A DNA stretch of 64,000 nt from NCBI GenBank assembly GCA_016783505.1, contig JADHWK010000006.1:20276-84275 (forward strand). The letters are read 5' to 3'. The notes under the pieces were generated by a model. The model saw nothing but the letters and a program-made list of their open reading frames with translations. It searched no databases and was not told the DNA's origin. Below are positions 35,478-44,828 of this stretch, in pieces; position 1 is the stretch's first letter, and every line of letters starts with the position of its first letter. A program made the position numbers and the translations under genes. Origin of the DNA: Candidatus Zhuqueibacterota bacterium. Its GTDB lineage: Bacteria; BS750m-G25.

Positions 35478-38400
35478 ATGAAAAGGGCGATATTATTTTT
35501 ACAGATCCTTAGCTTTTCCTTCGTCCTTGGCTTGGCACTCTTAGTCCTTCGGGTCAATGCTGAATCCCGATGGGTCTCCCTGAACACCATCCCCGGTGAC
35601 CGCACTGAAATTTCCGTTCTATCATCGGATGACTTCCGTACGGTCATCCGAGTGACGGTGCCCGGGATGTCGGTTGCGGATTTTAGCAGGAACGGTGAGA
35701 CCTTTCAGGTTCTAACGATTCCCGATGCGGGGACCTCAACGGATGAGGGGAAACCCCAGCTTCCCTTAATCCGAAGGCTGGTGGCCGTACCCCCGGATAG
35801 GGGGATTCACCTGAAGATCCTGAAAGAAGAACATCACCTGCTTTCCGGGTATCGGGTGGTCCCCTATCAAAAACCGCCCCTGAGGGGGGAATCACAAGTG
35901 GAAGGCTGGGTTATTGACGAGACCTTTTATTCAAAAGATGATTACTTACCGGAAAGTCCGGTCAGACTGGAGGAGCCCGTCATTCTGCGTGATTTCCGGG
36001 CCGTGCCCTTAGTGATAGAGCCCGTAAGCTACAATCCGGTCAGGGGAGAGCTAATGGTCACCACCCAAATCGTGGTCGAGTTAAGCTACGCTGGCGCTGG
36101 GACGGGGAATGTGAAAACCCGGCCCTACGGCCCCCGGTCCCGGGCCTTTGACGGGATCTATCGGCGGACTTTATTAAATTATGACCAGGTCGCTTCCACC
36201 ACCGAACTGGGGGATGAGGGGCGGATGCTGATCATAACCCACGATAATTTTTACGATAATGTTATCCCCTTGGCCGAATGGAAACACCGCAAGGGTATCC
36301 CCACTACGGTGGTGGCCTTATCAGAGATCGGAGCCAACCCCTCCCCGGATGAGATCAAAGATTTCATCTCCGATGCCTACTTCAACTGGGGAGTTTCCCC
36401 TGAATATGTACTGTTCGTCGGGGATGTTCAATATATCCCCTGGTGGGTGGGGGTGCACGGCTCCCGTACCGACCACCGCTACGCCACCTTGGAGGGCGAC
36501 GACTTCCTGGCCGATGTCATCCTGGGCCGGTTTTCGGTGCAGACCCCAGCGGAGGCCGACACGGTGGTGCAGAAATCCATCGCCTACGAAAGGGATCCCT
36601 ATTTAGATGAAACGAACTGGTATACCAGCGCCATGGTCATCGCCTCAGCCGACAACCTTGATCCTGAAAACGGTCAATTGGCGGCCAACCTCTTTATAAA
36701 TCATGGGTTTACCACCGTAGATGAGCTGCAGGAGATCCAAGGTACCGCAACCTTCTCCGCGGTGGAAAACGGGTTAAACCAGGGCCGGAGCTGGGTTTTC
36801 TATATCGGCCACGGATCACCCAATGGTTGGACCAGCGTCCATCCTAACTTCACTACCGGTGACATTGATTCGCTGACCCACGGGCACAAAATCCCGGCTA
36901 TCATCTCCATCGCCTGTTCCAATGCCGATTTAGACCGGCCCGGGGATGTCTTCGGCGAGGTGTGGATGAAAGGCCGCGTTTCCGGGGGGGCGGCCAACTT
37001 CCTCGGGTTCACTGAACTGGTGTCATTCTACACCTCCGATTCGCTGGGCCGGGGGGTCCTTTACGGCTATTTCGACGAGAACATCCATACCTTCGGGGGA
37101 GCCACCGACTACGGTAGGCTGTTCATGTATCAATATTTCGGTAGTACAGGTCAGGAGACCATGGAGCAGTGCATCGTCCTGGGGGATCCAGAGCAGAACG
37201 TGTGGTCGGGGTTACCCGTTCTGCTTACCGTGATCCGACCGGAAATGGCTCGGATTGGCTGTTCTGAGTATGAAGTAGGCGTCTTTATAGAGGGCAACCC
37301 GGTTGAGGGGGCCCTTGTCTGTGTTTTGAATGATGAGCTGTATGCGTCAGGATACACGGAGGAGGACGGCGGGATCACCCTCATATTAGACCCGCCCCCC
37401 CAGACCCCGGGAGAAGACCTCTTTTTAACAGTCACTGCCCATAATGCCCTTCCTTACATAGACACTGTTCAGGTGGGTGGCTGGTATGGTGTTCTGACCG
37501 GGGCGGTCACCGACGCTGCCACCGGGGATTCCCTGGCCGAAGCCGTGGTTACTGTTGGGGAGATTGGGTTGGTAGACACCACCGGTGAGGACGGCCTTTT
37601 TCTGTTTGAGGAGGTTCCCGAATGGAACTATACGGTTACGGTGACCCGGGAGGGTTATCTGGATTGGTATCAGGAGGGGGTGGTGGTGGATTCCGGCCAG
37701 ACCACGGTGCTTGATGCGGGACTGCTCCATCCCGAATTTGTGGTGGATGTGGATTCTTCGGGGATCCATATTACCCTGCTTCCTGGGGGGGAGACCAATG
37801 TAGTTTTCAATATTCTGAATCCGGGGAACGGCCCCTTAGAGTATGGAATCGGTCTGGAATATCCCGGTTGGACCGACTCTGTTAATCTTGATCAGCCCTT
37901 GTTTTCCTATGATCTGGGGATGCTAACCGGGGACGAAAGGCTTTTGGGGGTGGAGTTTGATTCAAGTTTCTTCTACGTCTCCGGGGCCAACAATTCTGCT
38001 CAGCCCAATTACATCTATGTTTTTGATCGGGATGGTAATTTGGTGAGGGCTTTTGAGCAGCCCGGCGGGTCTGCGGGATGGGGTTTCCGGGATTTGGCCT
38101 GGGATGGGCAGTTTTTATACGGGAGTTTCGGTCCCGAGATTACCGTCTTTGATCCGGTGGGCAATTATGTAGGTGGGATACCGGGTCCGATTCAGCCCAG
38201 CCGGGCTATTGCTTATGATCCGGGGACGGATCATTTCTGGGTGGCCGGGGTGAACACGGGTCTTTATGAGATTGACCGGCAGGGGGATGTGATCAGTAGC
38301 TATCCTTGTAGCCTGCGGGTCTACGGGCTGGCCTGGCGGGGGGATGACTTAGAGGGGGCCAATCTTCACCTGTTCTCCCGGGAGGGGACCGATCAGGTCT

Positions 38401-39065
38401 CCACGGTGAGCAAGTTTAATCCTTCTCGGGGAGAGTTAATTCCTTTGGGTAGCTTGCCCTTTATGGATGGGGATCGAGCCATGGGGGCGGCCCTTACTGG
38501 GGATTGGATTCCGGCTAAGTGGGTATTATTGGGGTTGATTAACGGTCCTACGGTCAGGCTGGAGGGTTACATCGTCGGGGATAACCTGATCTGGGTGCGG
38601 CCCTCACCCCGGGAGGGGACGGTAGCCGGGGGGGAGGCCCAGTCGGTCATCGTCCACTTAAACACTGTGGGACTTGAGGAGGGGACATACACCGGTGAAA
38701 TCCACATTCAGCACTCGGCGGTCGGGGAGGAAGGGGTCATTCCGGTTACCTTGACGGTTCAGGCCCTCTCGGTGTCTGAAAGGGAATCGTTTAAATTACC
38801 GACTGATTATGAATTATTCCAGAACTATCCCAATCCCTTCAATCCCTCCACTACCATACAGTATGGTCTGCCCGAACCCGGTAGGGTAACCCTAAAAGTT
38901 TACAACATATCTGGTCAGGAGGTAGCCACCTTGGCTGATGAACATCAACCTGCCGGTTACCACCAGATAAGTTGGGATGCAACCGGTCATTCGTCAGGTA
39001 TCTATTTTTACCAAATTCAAGCGGGGGAGTTTCAGAAGGTGAGAAAGATTATTTTTTTGAAGTGA
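35478..39065 (+). CDS. C25 (gingipain-like) cysteine peptidase with C-terminal sorting domain
   Basis: 'GHGSPNGWTSVHPNFTTGDIDSLTHGHKIPAIISIACSNADLDRPGDVFGE' (His/Cys dyad); C-terminus 'FQNYPNPFNPSTTIQYGLPEPGRVTLKVYNISGQEV...VRKIIFLK'. Confidence 0.9.
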   Translation: MKRAILFLQILSFSFVLGLALLVLRVNAESRWVSLNTIPGDRTEISVLSSDDFRTVIRVTVPGMSVADFSRNGETFQVLTIPDAGTSTDEGKPQLPLIRRLVAVPPDRGIHLKILKEEHHLLSGYRVVPYQKPPLRGESQVEGWVIDETFYSKDDYLPESPVRLEEPVILRDFRAVPLVIEPVSYNPVRGELMVTTQIVVELSYAGAGTGNVKTRPYGPRSRAFDGIYRRTLLNYDQVASTTELGDEGRMLIITHDNFYDNVIPLAEWKHRKGIPTTVVALSEIGANPSPDEIKDFISDAYFNWGVSPEYVLFVGDVQYIPWWVGVHGSRTDHRYATLEGDDFLADVILGRFSVQTPAEADTVVQKSIAYERDPYLDETNWYTSAMVIASADNLDPENGQLAANLFINHGFTTVDELQEIQGTATFSAVENGLNQGRSWVFYIGHGSPNGWTSVHPNFTTGDIDSLTHGHKIPAIISIACSNADLDRPGDVFGEVWMKGRVSGGAANFLGFTELVSFYTSDSLGRGVLYGYFDENIHTFGGATDYGRLFMYQYFGSTGQETMEQCIVLGDPEQNVWSGLPVLLTVIRPEMARIGCSEYEVGVFIEGNPVEGALVCVLNDELYASGYTEEDGGITLILDPPPQTPGEDLFLTVTAHNALPYIDTVQVGGWYGVLTGAVTDAATGDSLAEAVVTVGEIGLVDTTGEDGLFLFEEVPEWNYTVTVTREGYLDWYQEGVVVDSGQTTVLDAGLLHPEFVVDVDSSGIHITLLPGGETNVVFNILNPGNGPLEYGIGLEYPGWTDSVNLDQPLFSYDLGMLTGDERLLGVEFDSSFFYVSGANNSAQPNYIYVFDRDGNLVRAFEQPGGSAGWGFRDLAWDGQFLYGSFGPEITVFDPVGNYVGGIPGPIQPSRAIAYDPGTDHFWVAGVNTGLYEIDRQGDVISSYPCSLRVYGLAWRGDDLEGANLHLFSREGTDQVSTVSKFNPSRGELIPLGSLPFMDGDRAMGAALTGDWIPAKWVLLGLINGPTVRLEGYIVGDNLIWVRPSPREGTVAGGEAQSVIVHLNTVGLEEGTYTGEIHIQHSAVGEEGVIPVTLTVQALSVSERESFKLPTDYELFQNYPNPFNPSTTIQYGLPEPGRVTLKVYNISGQEVATLADEHQPAGYHQISWDATGHSSGIYFYQIQAGEFQKVRKIIFLK

Positions 39066-39375
39066 AATTTAAACCCTTCTCATTTAAAAGGCCTATTCAT
39101 TCATCTTGAGTAGGTCTTTTGTTTTTTTGATTTTCTTCTTGATTCTATCTCCACAATTCACTATATTTGCTCTGCAGGCCTTTCCATTCGGAGCCTCCTC
39201 TGAACTGGTTAGCCCCTTAAAGATACCCCTGTTAAGCTACTAATCTTGGTAGGGCTATTGTTGGTTTGCCAACTGAAGTAGTCTATCCGGCTAAGGATTT
39301 CAGGGGTTTATTAGTTGTCTTGTTATTCTGAAAAGGAAATAACTACTTTCATTAAGGGAGGAGACTAAAATAAAG

Positions 39376-41643
39376 ATGTTAGACCCGCCATACAAAATTC
39401 AACGAACAAATGAGGAGATCATTATGTTTTTGAAATATTGTAAAATCTTATTAGAGACAGTAATGATTGCAATCTTATTTTGCAGTCTTGCTTTTGGCCA
39501 GAATAACAGACCAGCAAATGTGCCCCCAGAACAGCTCCCATCAAGGGATATTCGCCACCATGTAAATTACATACCGCAGGAGACTTTTCAAGCCTTCAGC
39601 GATAGTAATACTACACTAATAGGATGGTGGGCAAGAGATCCCTGTTATGCCGTGGATGTATTGGGTAACATTGCCTATTTTGGTAATGGGGGCTATCTTG
39701 AAGTTGTAGATATATACGATCCGGCAAATCCCGATGAATTAGGAAAGATATTAACTCCGTCAGAAGTTAGAGGCGTTGCCGTCAGCGGCAGTTACGCCTA
39801 TGTGGCCAATGGGTGGTATGGGTTACGCATCATTGACGTCTCCACCCCTTCCTCTCCGCAAGAAGTGGGCTTCTTTGATACGGGGGACCTTGCTTTTGGC
39901 GTTGCAGTCAGCGGCAGTTACGCCTATGTGGCCGATAGGAGTGATGGTTTACGCATCATTGACGTCTCCACCCCTTCCTCTCCGCAAGAGGTGGGCTTCT
40001 TTGATACGGGGGACCTTGCTTTTGGCGTTGCAGTCAGCGGCAGTTACGCCTATGTGGCCGATTGGGATGATGGTTTACGCATCATTGACGTTTCCACCCC
40101 TTCTTCTCCGCAAGAAGTGGGCTTCTTTGATACGGGTGGCGAAGCTTTAGGTGTTGCCGTCAGCGGCAGTTACGCCTATGTGGCCGATTGGGATGATGGT
40201 TTACGCATCATTGACGTTTCCACCCCTTCTTCTCCGCAAGAAGTGGGCTTCTTTGATATGGGTGGCTTGGCTTTAGGCGTTGCCGTCAGCGGCAGTTACG
40301 CCTATGTGGCCGATGGGGCGGATGGTTTACGCATCATTGACGTCTCCACTCCCTCCTCTCCGCAAGAAGTGGGCTTCTTTGATATGGGTGGCTTGGCTTT
40401 AGGCGTTGCCGTCAGCGGCAGTTACGCCTATGTGGCCGATGGTTTACGCATCATTGACGTCTCCACCCCCTCCTCTCCGCAAGAAGTGGGCTTCTTTGAT
40501 ACGGGTAGCTGGGCTCAAGACGTTGCCGTCAGCGGCAGTTACGCCTATGTGGCCTATGGGTTGGATGGTTTACGCATCATTGACGTCTCCACCCCCTCCT
40601 CTCCGCAAGAAGTGGGCTTCTTTGATACGAGTAATAATGCTCGGGGCGTTGCCGTCAGCGGCAGTTACGCCTATGTGGCCGATGGGAATGCTGGTTTACG
40701 CATCATTGACGTCTCCACCCCTTCCTCTCCGCAAGAAGTGGGGTTCTTTTTTATGGGGCACAGGGCTTTGGGCGTTGCCGTCAGCGGCAGTTACGCCTAT
40801 GTGGTCGGGGATGGTTTACGCATCATAGACGTCTCCACCCCTTCCTCTCCGCAAGAAGTGGGCTTCTTTGATACGGGTAGCTGGGCTTTAGGCGTTGCCG
40901 TCAGCGGCAGTTACGCCTATGTGGCCGATGGGGGGAATGGGTTACGCATCATAGACGTCTCCACCCCTTCCTCTCCGCAAGAAGTGGGCTTCTTTGATAC
41001 GGGTGGCGAAGCTTTAGGCGTTGCCGTCAGCGGCAGTTACGCCTATGTGGCCGATGGGTCTGCTGGTTTACGCATCATTGACGTCTCCACTCCCTCCTCT
41101 CCGCAAGAAGTGGGCTTCTTTGATACGAGTAGCTATGCTCGTGGCGTTGCCGTCAGCGGCAGTTACGCCTATGTGGCCGATTACTCTGATGGTTTACGCA
41201 TCATTGACGTCTCCACCCCTTCCTCTCCGCAAGAAGTGGGCTTCTTTGATACGGGTGGCGAAGCTTTAGGCGTTGCCGTCAGCGGCAGTTACGTCTATGT
41301 GGCCGATGGGTTGTATGGTATGTATATTATACAGAACGATCTACTATTAGTTATTAATGAAGAGTCCAGCTATTCCCCAGGGAATTTCTTATTAGCTCAA
41401 AATTATCCCAATCCATTTAATCCAATAACAACCTTTAAATACGGCCTTCCAAAAGAGTCAAATGTAACCCTGAAGATATTTAACATCCTCGGAAGAAAAG
41501 TGACCACCTTGGCTGATGAACATAAACCTCCCGGTTACCACCAGATAAGTTGGGATGCAACCGGTCATTCGTCAGGTATCTATTTTTATCAAATTCAAGC
41601 GGGTGAGTTTCAGAAGGTGAGAAAGATGATTTTTTTTAAGTGA
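39376..41643 (+). CDS. Secreted LVIVD-type repeat protein with C-terminal sorting domain
   Basis: About 13 near-identical 42-aa repeats 'GVAVSGSYAYVADxxDGLRIIDVSTPSSPQEVGFFDTGxxAx'; C-terminus 'AQNYPNPFNPITTFKYGLPKESNVTLKIFNILGRKV'. Confidence 0.88.
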   Translation: MLDPPYKIQRTNEEIIMFLKYCKILLETVMIAILFCSLAFGQNNRPANVPPEQLPSRDIRHHVNYIPQETFQAFSDSNTTLIGWWARDPCYAVDVLGNIAYFGNGGYLEVVDIYDPANPDELGKILTPSEVRGVAVSGSYAYVANGWYGLRIIDVSTPSSPQEVGFFDTGDLAFGVAVSGSYAYVADRSDGLRIIDVSTPSSPQEVGFFDTGDLAFGVAVSGSYAYVADWDDGLRIIDVSTPSSPQEVGFFDTGGEALGVAVSGSYAYVADWDDGLRIIDVSTPSSPQEVGFFDMGGLALGVAVSGSYAYVADGADGLRIIDVSTPSSPQEVGFFDMGGLALGVAVSGSYAYVADGLRIIDVSTPSSPQEVGFFDTGSWAQDVAVSGSYAYVAYGLDGLRIIDVSTPSSPQEVGFFDTSNNARGVAVSGSYAYVADGNAGLRIIDVSTPSSPQEVGFFFMGHRALGVAVSGSYAYVVGDGLRIIDVSTPSSPQEVGFFDTGSWALGVAVSGSYAYVADGGNGLRIIDVSTPSSPQEVGFFDTGGEALGVAVSGSYAYVADGSAGLRIIDVSTPSSPQEVGFFDTSSYARGVAVSGSYAYVADYSDGLRIIDVSTPSSPQEVGFFDTGGEALGVAVSGSYVYVADGLYGMYIIQNDLLLVINEESSYSPGNFLLAQNYPNPFNPITTFKYGLPKESNVTLKIFNILGRKVTTLADEHKPPGYHQISWDATGHSSGIYFYQIQAGEFQKVRKMIFFK
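39772..41340 (+). repeat. Tandem approximately 126-bp intragenic repeat array
   Basis: Unit 'ggcgttgccgtcagcggcagttacgcctatgtggccgat...gatggtttacgcatcattgacgtctccaccccttcctctccgcaagaagtgggcttctttgatacg...'. Confidence 0.95.
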
Positions 41644-41857
41644 GATTTAAACCCTTTTCATTTAAAAGGCCTATTCATTCATCTTGAGTAGGCTTTTTGT
41701 TTTTTTGAATTTATACTTGATTTTTAAAGATTAATTGCTATATTAAATGATGTAATCCTAATTTACTGGAATCCAAACCTTCCTGAGTGTTATATTCCTA
41801 CCTGTATTATGTAAGGAGACTAAAACGAGAAAATTATTTAAAAGCTTTTACTTCGGA

Positions 41858-43423
41858 TTGTTTATGGTCGCCATAGCAAATGCAACCATCATCAATGTCC
41901 CGGGAGATCAACCGACAATTCAGGCTGGGATCAATATTGCAGTGAATGGTGACACTATTCTTGTCCAACCTGGCAGCTATGTAGAAAACATCAATTTTAA
42001 CGGAAAAAATATTGTTGTAGGATCATTGTTTCTAACAACAGGCGACACTGCCTACATCTCACAGACCGTGATTGATGGAGACTCCAGCGGAAGTGTTGTA
42101 ACGTTTGAGAATAGTGAGGATACGACGGCGGTGTTAAGGGGGTTTACGATTACAAACGGTTCGTATGGTTCTGGTGGTGGGATTTACTGCTTGAATTCCA
42201 GTCCAAGATTGGTGAATGTGACAATGATAGGTAATTCTGCTGATGAATATGGTGGCGGTATTTTCTGTAGTGATGAATCCAGCCCAAGTTTGGAGAATGT
42301 TACGATAAGTGGGAATACGGCTGATGATGGTGGTGGGATTTACTGTTATGAATCCAGCCCGAGTTTAATAAATGTGACGGTGAGTGGAAACACATCCTCT
42401 TCTTACGGCGGCGGGATTTGCTGCATTGTTAATTCCAATCTGAGTTTTGTGAACGTGACAATAACAAATAATTATGCTTATTCTGGGGGAGGGATTTGGT
42501 GTGTTGAATCCAGCCCGAGTTTGGAGAATGTGACCATAATAGTAAATTCTGCTATAAATGGTGGCGGGATTTTCTGTGATGTCAACTCCAGCCCGAGTTT
42601 GGATAATGTTACGATAAGTGGGAATACGGCTGTTTATTCTGGCGGCGGGATTTACTGTCGGAATAATTCTATCCCAAGTTTGTCGAATGTAACCATAAGC
42701 GAGAATACGGCTCATATTGGTGGTGGGATTTACTGTCATGATAATTCCAACCCGACTTTGATAAATACCGTCCTCTGGAACGATTTGTCGCAGGAGATTT
42801 ATTTCTGCCAATATGGAGACTCAAGTTCCATTACAATCGCCTATTCCGATGTGCAGGGTGGGCAAGATAGTATTGTAACCAACGACAATGGCACTGTGAA
42901 CTGGCTGGAAGGGAATATTGATACCGATCCGCTGTTTGTTGATGCTACAAGTGGTGATTTTCACCATCAAGAAGGTTCCCCCTGTATAGATGCAGGAATA
43001 CCAGACACTTCTGGGTTAAATCTACCACTTTGGGATTTAGATGGTAATCAGCGTATCTGGGATGGTGATGGAGACGGTTCAGCGATTATTGATATGGGTG
43101 CTTATGAATATGGTTCTCCGTCAGTTGTCGGGATAGATGATAATGCTATGGTTGAACTAATAAGCTTTAATCTTTACCAAAATTACCCCAATCCCTTCAA
43201 CCATATGAGCACAATCAAATACGGGTTTCCCAAAGAGTCAAAGGTAACCTTGAAGATCTTTGACATCCTAGGGCGGGAAGTGACTACTTTGGTCAATGAA
43301 CATCAGACTGCCGGTTATTATCAGGTAAGTTGGGATGCATCCGGTTATTCGTCTGGTATCTATTTTTATCAAATTCAAGCTGGTGAGTTTCGGAAGGTGA
43401 GGAAGATGGTTTTGTTGAAATAA
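41858..43423 (+). CDS. Right-handed parallel beta-helix repeat protein with C-terminal sorting domain
   Basis: 'SPSLENVTISGNTADDGGGIYCYESSPSLINVTVSGN...' repeats; 'LYQNYPNPFNHMSTIKYGFPKESKVTLKIFDILGREV'; true start likely upstream at 41825 (ACG). Confidence 0.85.
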   Translation: MFMVAIANATIINVPGDQPTIQAGINIAVNGDTILVQPGSYVENINFNGKNIVVGSLFLTTGDTAYISQTVIDGDSSGSVVTFENSEDTTAVLRGFTITNGSYGSGGGIYCLNSSPRLVNVTMIGNSADEYGGGIFCSDESSPSLENVTISGNTADDGGGIYCYESSPSLINVTVSGNTSSSYGGGICCIVNSNLSFVNVTITNNYAYSGGGIWCVESSPSLENVTIIVNSAINGGGIFCDVNSSPSLDNVTISGNTAVYSGGGIYCRNNSIPSLSNVTISENTAHIGGGIYCHDNSNPTLINTVLWNDLSQEIYFCQYGDSSSITIAYSDVQGGQDSIVTNDNGTVNWLEGNIDTDPLFVDATSGDFHHQEGSPCIDAGIPDTSGLNLPLWDLDGNQRIWDGDGDGSAIIDMGAYEYGSPSVVGIDDNAMVELISFNLYQNYPNPFNHMSTIKYGFPKESKVTLKIFDILGREVTTLVNEHQTAGYYQVSWDASGYSSGIYFYQIQAGEFRKVRKMVLLK

Positions 43424-43443
43424 GGCCAAATAACCAAACCAAG

Positions 43444-43582
43444 TGTAGCCGCACCCCGAAACTTCGGGGTGCGTAATTATCATTCAGTCGGGCTCCAGCC
43501 GATCAGTCTGGCGCCTGATTGTTGGCAGGCATAAAGTCATGCCTGCGGCAGGCAGGCGCCTATGGCGTGACCTGCGGCTACA
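43444..43582. repeat. MITE-like element with 10-bp perfect TIRs TGTAGCCGCA/TGCGGCTACA
   Basis: 139-bp noncoding segment containing GCACCCCGAAACTTCGGGGTGC and other palindromes. Confidence 0.55.
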
Positions 43583-43586
43583 TTCA

Positions 43587-43622
43587 AAAAAAGAGCCCAT
43601 CAAATGATGGGGCTTTTTATTT
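43587..43622 (+). terminator. Rho-independent terminator-like hairpin
   Basis: aaaaagAGCCCATCAaaTGATGGGGCTtttta. Confidence 0.7.
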
Positions 43623-43747
43623 CTGCCTGTCCCCTAAAACTGGGAATAAGTTTTGTTGCTTCAAGGTTGCACCTTGAAGCATTACTTAGGGAATAGAAGG
43701 AAGTATAAATTTTAGATACAAAAAAAGGCCATTTAAGATGGTCTTTT

Positions 43748-44707
43748 TTATAGGTGCTGTGCATATTCAAAAGCATCTGGTCGGGCGAAATCTGGTTGGT
43801 AATGACTTTGACTTTCCGGGGCCTGAATCCAGCCGTAACGGAATCCCAGGTTCTCGAATTCCTCCAACACTTCATCATACTCTTCCCGGTATAAACACCG
43901 GCCCAATTCAGGATGCCCAAACACTTCCGGGATGGGGAAATATTGGGACATTAAAGAAACATGAACCGAAGGGGACAACTCATCGGCAATAAACCTTAAA
44001 CATTCTTTGCTATTTTCAACCTACCCCGGCAGGATCAAATGTCTGATAATCAGGCCGGATTCAATATCCCCGTTATCATCCAGTCTGATATACGATCCTT
44101 TCTGGCGAAACATCTCCTTGAGGGCTCTCATTGCTACTTCGGGATAATCAGGCGTGGAGGAATAGCGTTCCGCCAACTTTTTATCTATGTACTTGAAATC
44201 CGGAAGGTACACGTCCACTATATTTTGCAGGGACTGAAGTGTTTCCCATTTATCATAAGAATTGGTGTTCATGATGTAAATTGGTTTCCTGCCCCTGCTC
44301 TCCAAGGCGCGGATGATGGCTTTCATCTGGGGGATGTGGTGTGAAGGTGAGACGAAGCCCACACATTTGGGGCCTTGATCAAGGGTTCTTTCTATCCTAT
44401 CCAGAATGACCACCAGCTCCAGGCGGTGTTCCGGATTGTTTAGGCGATTCCGGCTGATCTGATAATTCTGGCAGAAGATGCATTGCATGTTGCAGTGGGT
44501 AAAGAATACATTGCAGATTCCATTGGAACCGGTTATGACGGGTTCTTCCCCTTGATGAGTGCATATGGCAGCTACCCCAAACTCCATACCACACTGGCAA
44601 AATCCTAATTTTTCAGTATTGCGTTTGGCGTGGCAATTTCGGGGACAACAGGTGCAATCTAAAAGTTCCTCAAAAATTGCAACTATATTTTCCCCGCTCA
44701 GTTCCAT
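43748..44707 (-). pseudogene. Radical SAM protein (PflA-like, COG1313-type) interrupted by in-frame TAG at 44021-44023
   Basis: 'CNVFFTHCNMQCIFCQNYQIS' (CxxxCxxC), '...RHLILPG*VENSKECLRFIADELSPSVHVSLMSQYFP...' continues in the same frame. Confidence 0.8.
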
Positions 44708-44828
44708 GATTCTGTTAAGTTTGGTGCCGCATTCCCCACATAGACATTTCTGTTACATCAACAGCTCGAAAATTTGAACATCTATTTCTAAATGTTATCC
44801 TGGGGGCCACATTACGCCTAACGAGGGA

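Noticed and set aside
39776-41269. Alternative-frame ORFs 'MPSAAVTPMWPM...' (39776, 40406, 41021)
   Set aside because: Out-of-frame readings of the LVIVD repeat array; periodic because the DNA is periodic
39772-41340. CRISPR array
   Set aside because: Repeats are 126-bp coding units in one ORF with no spacer structure; no cas genes in the window
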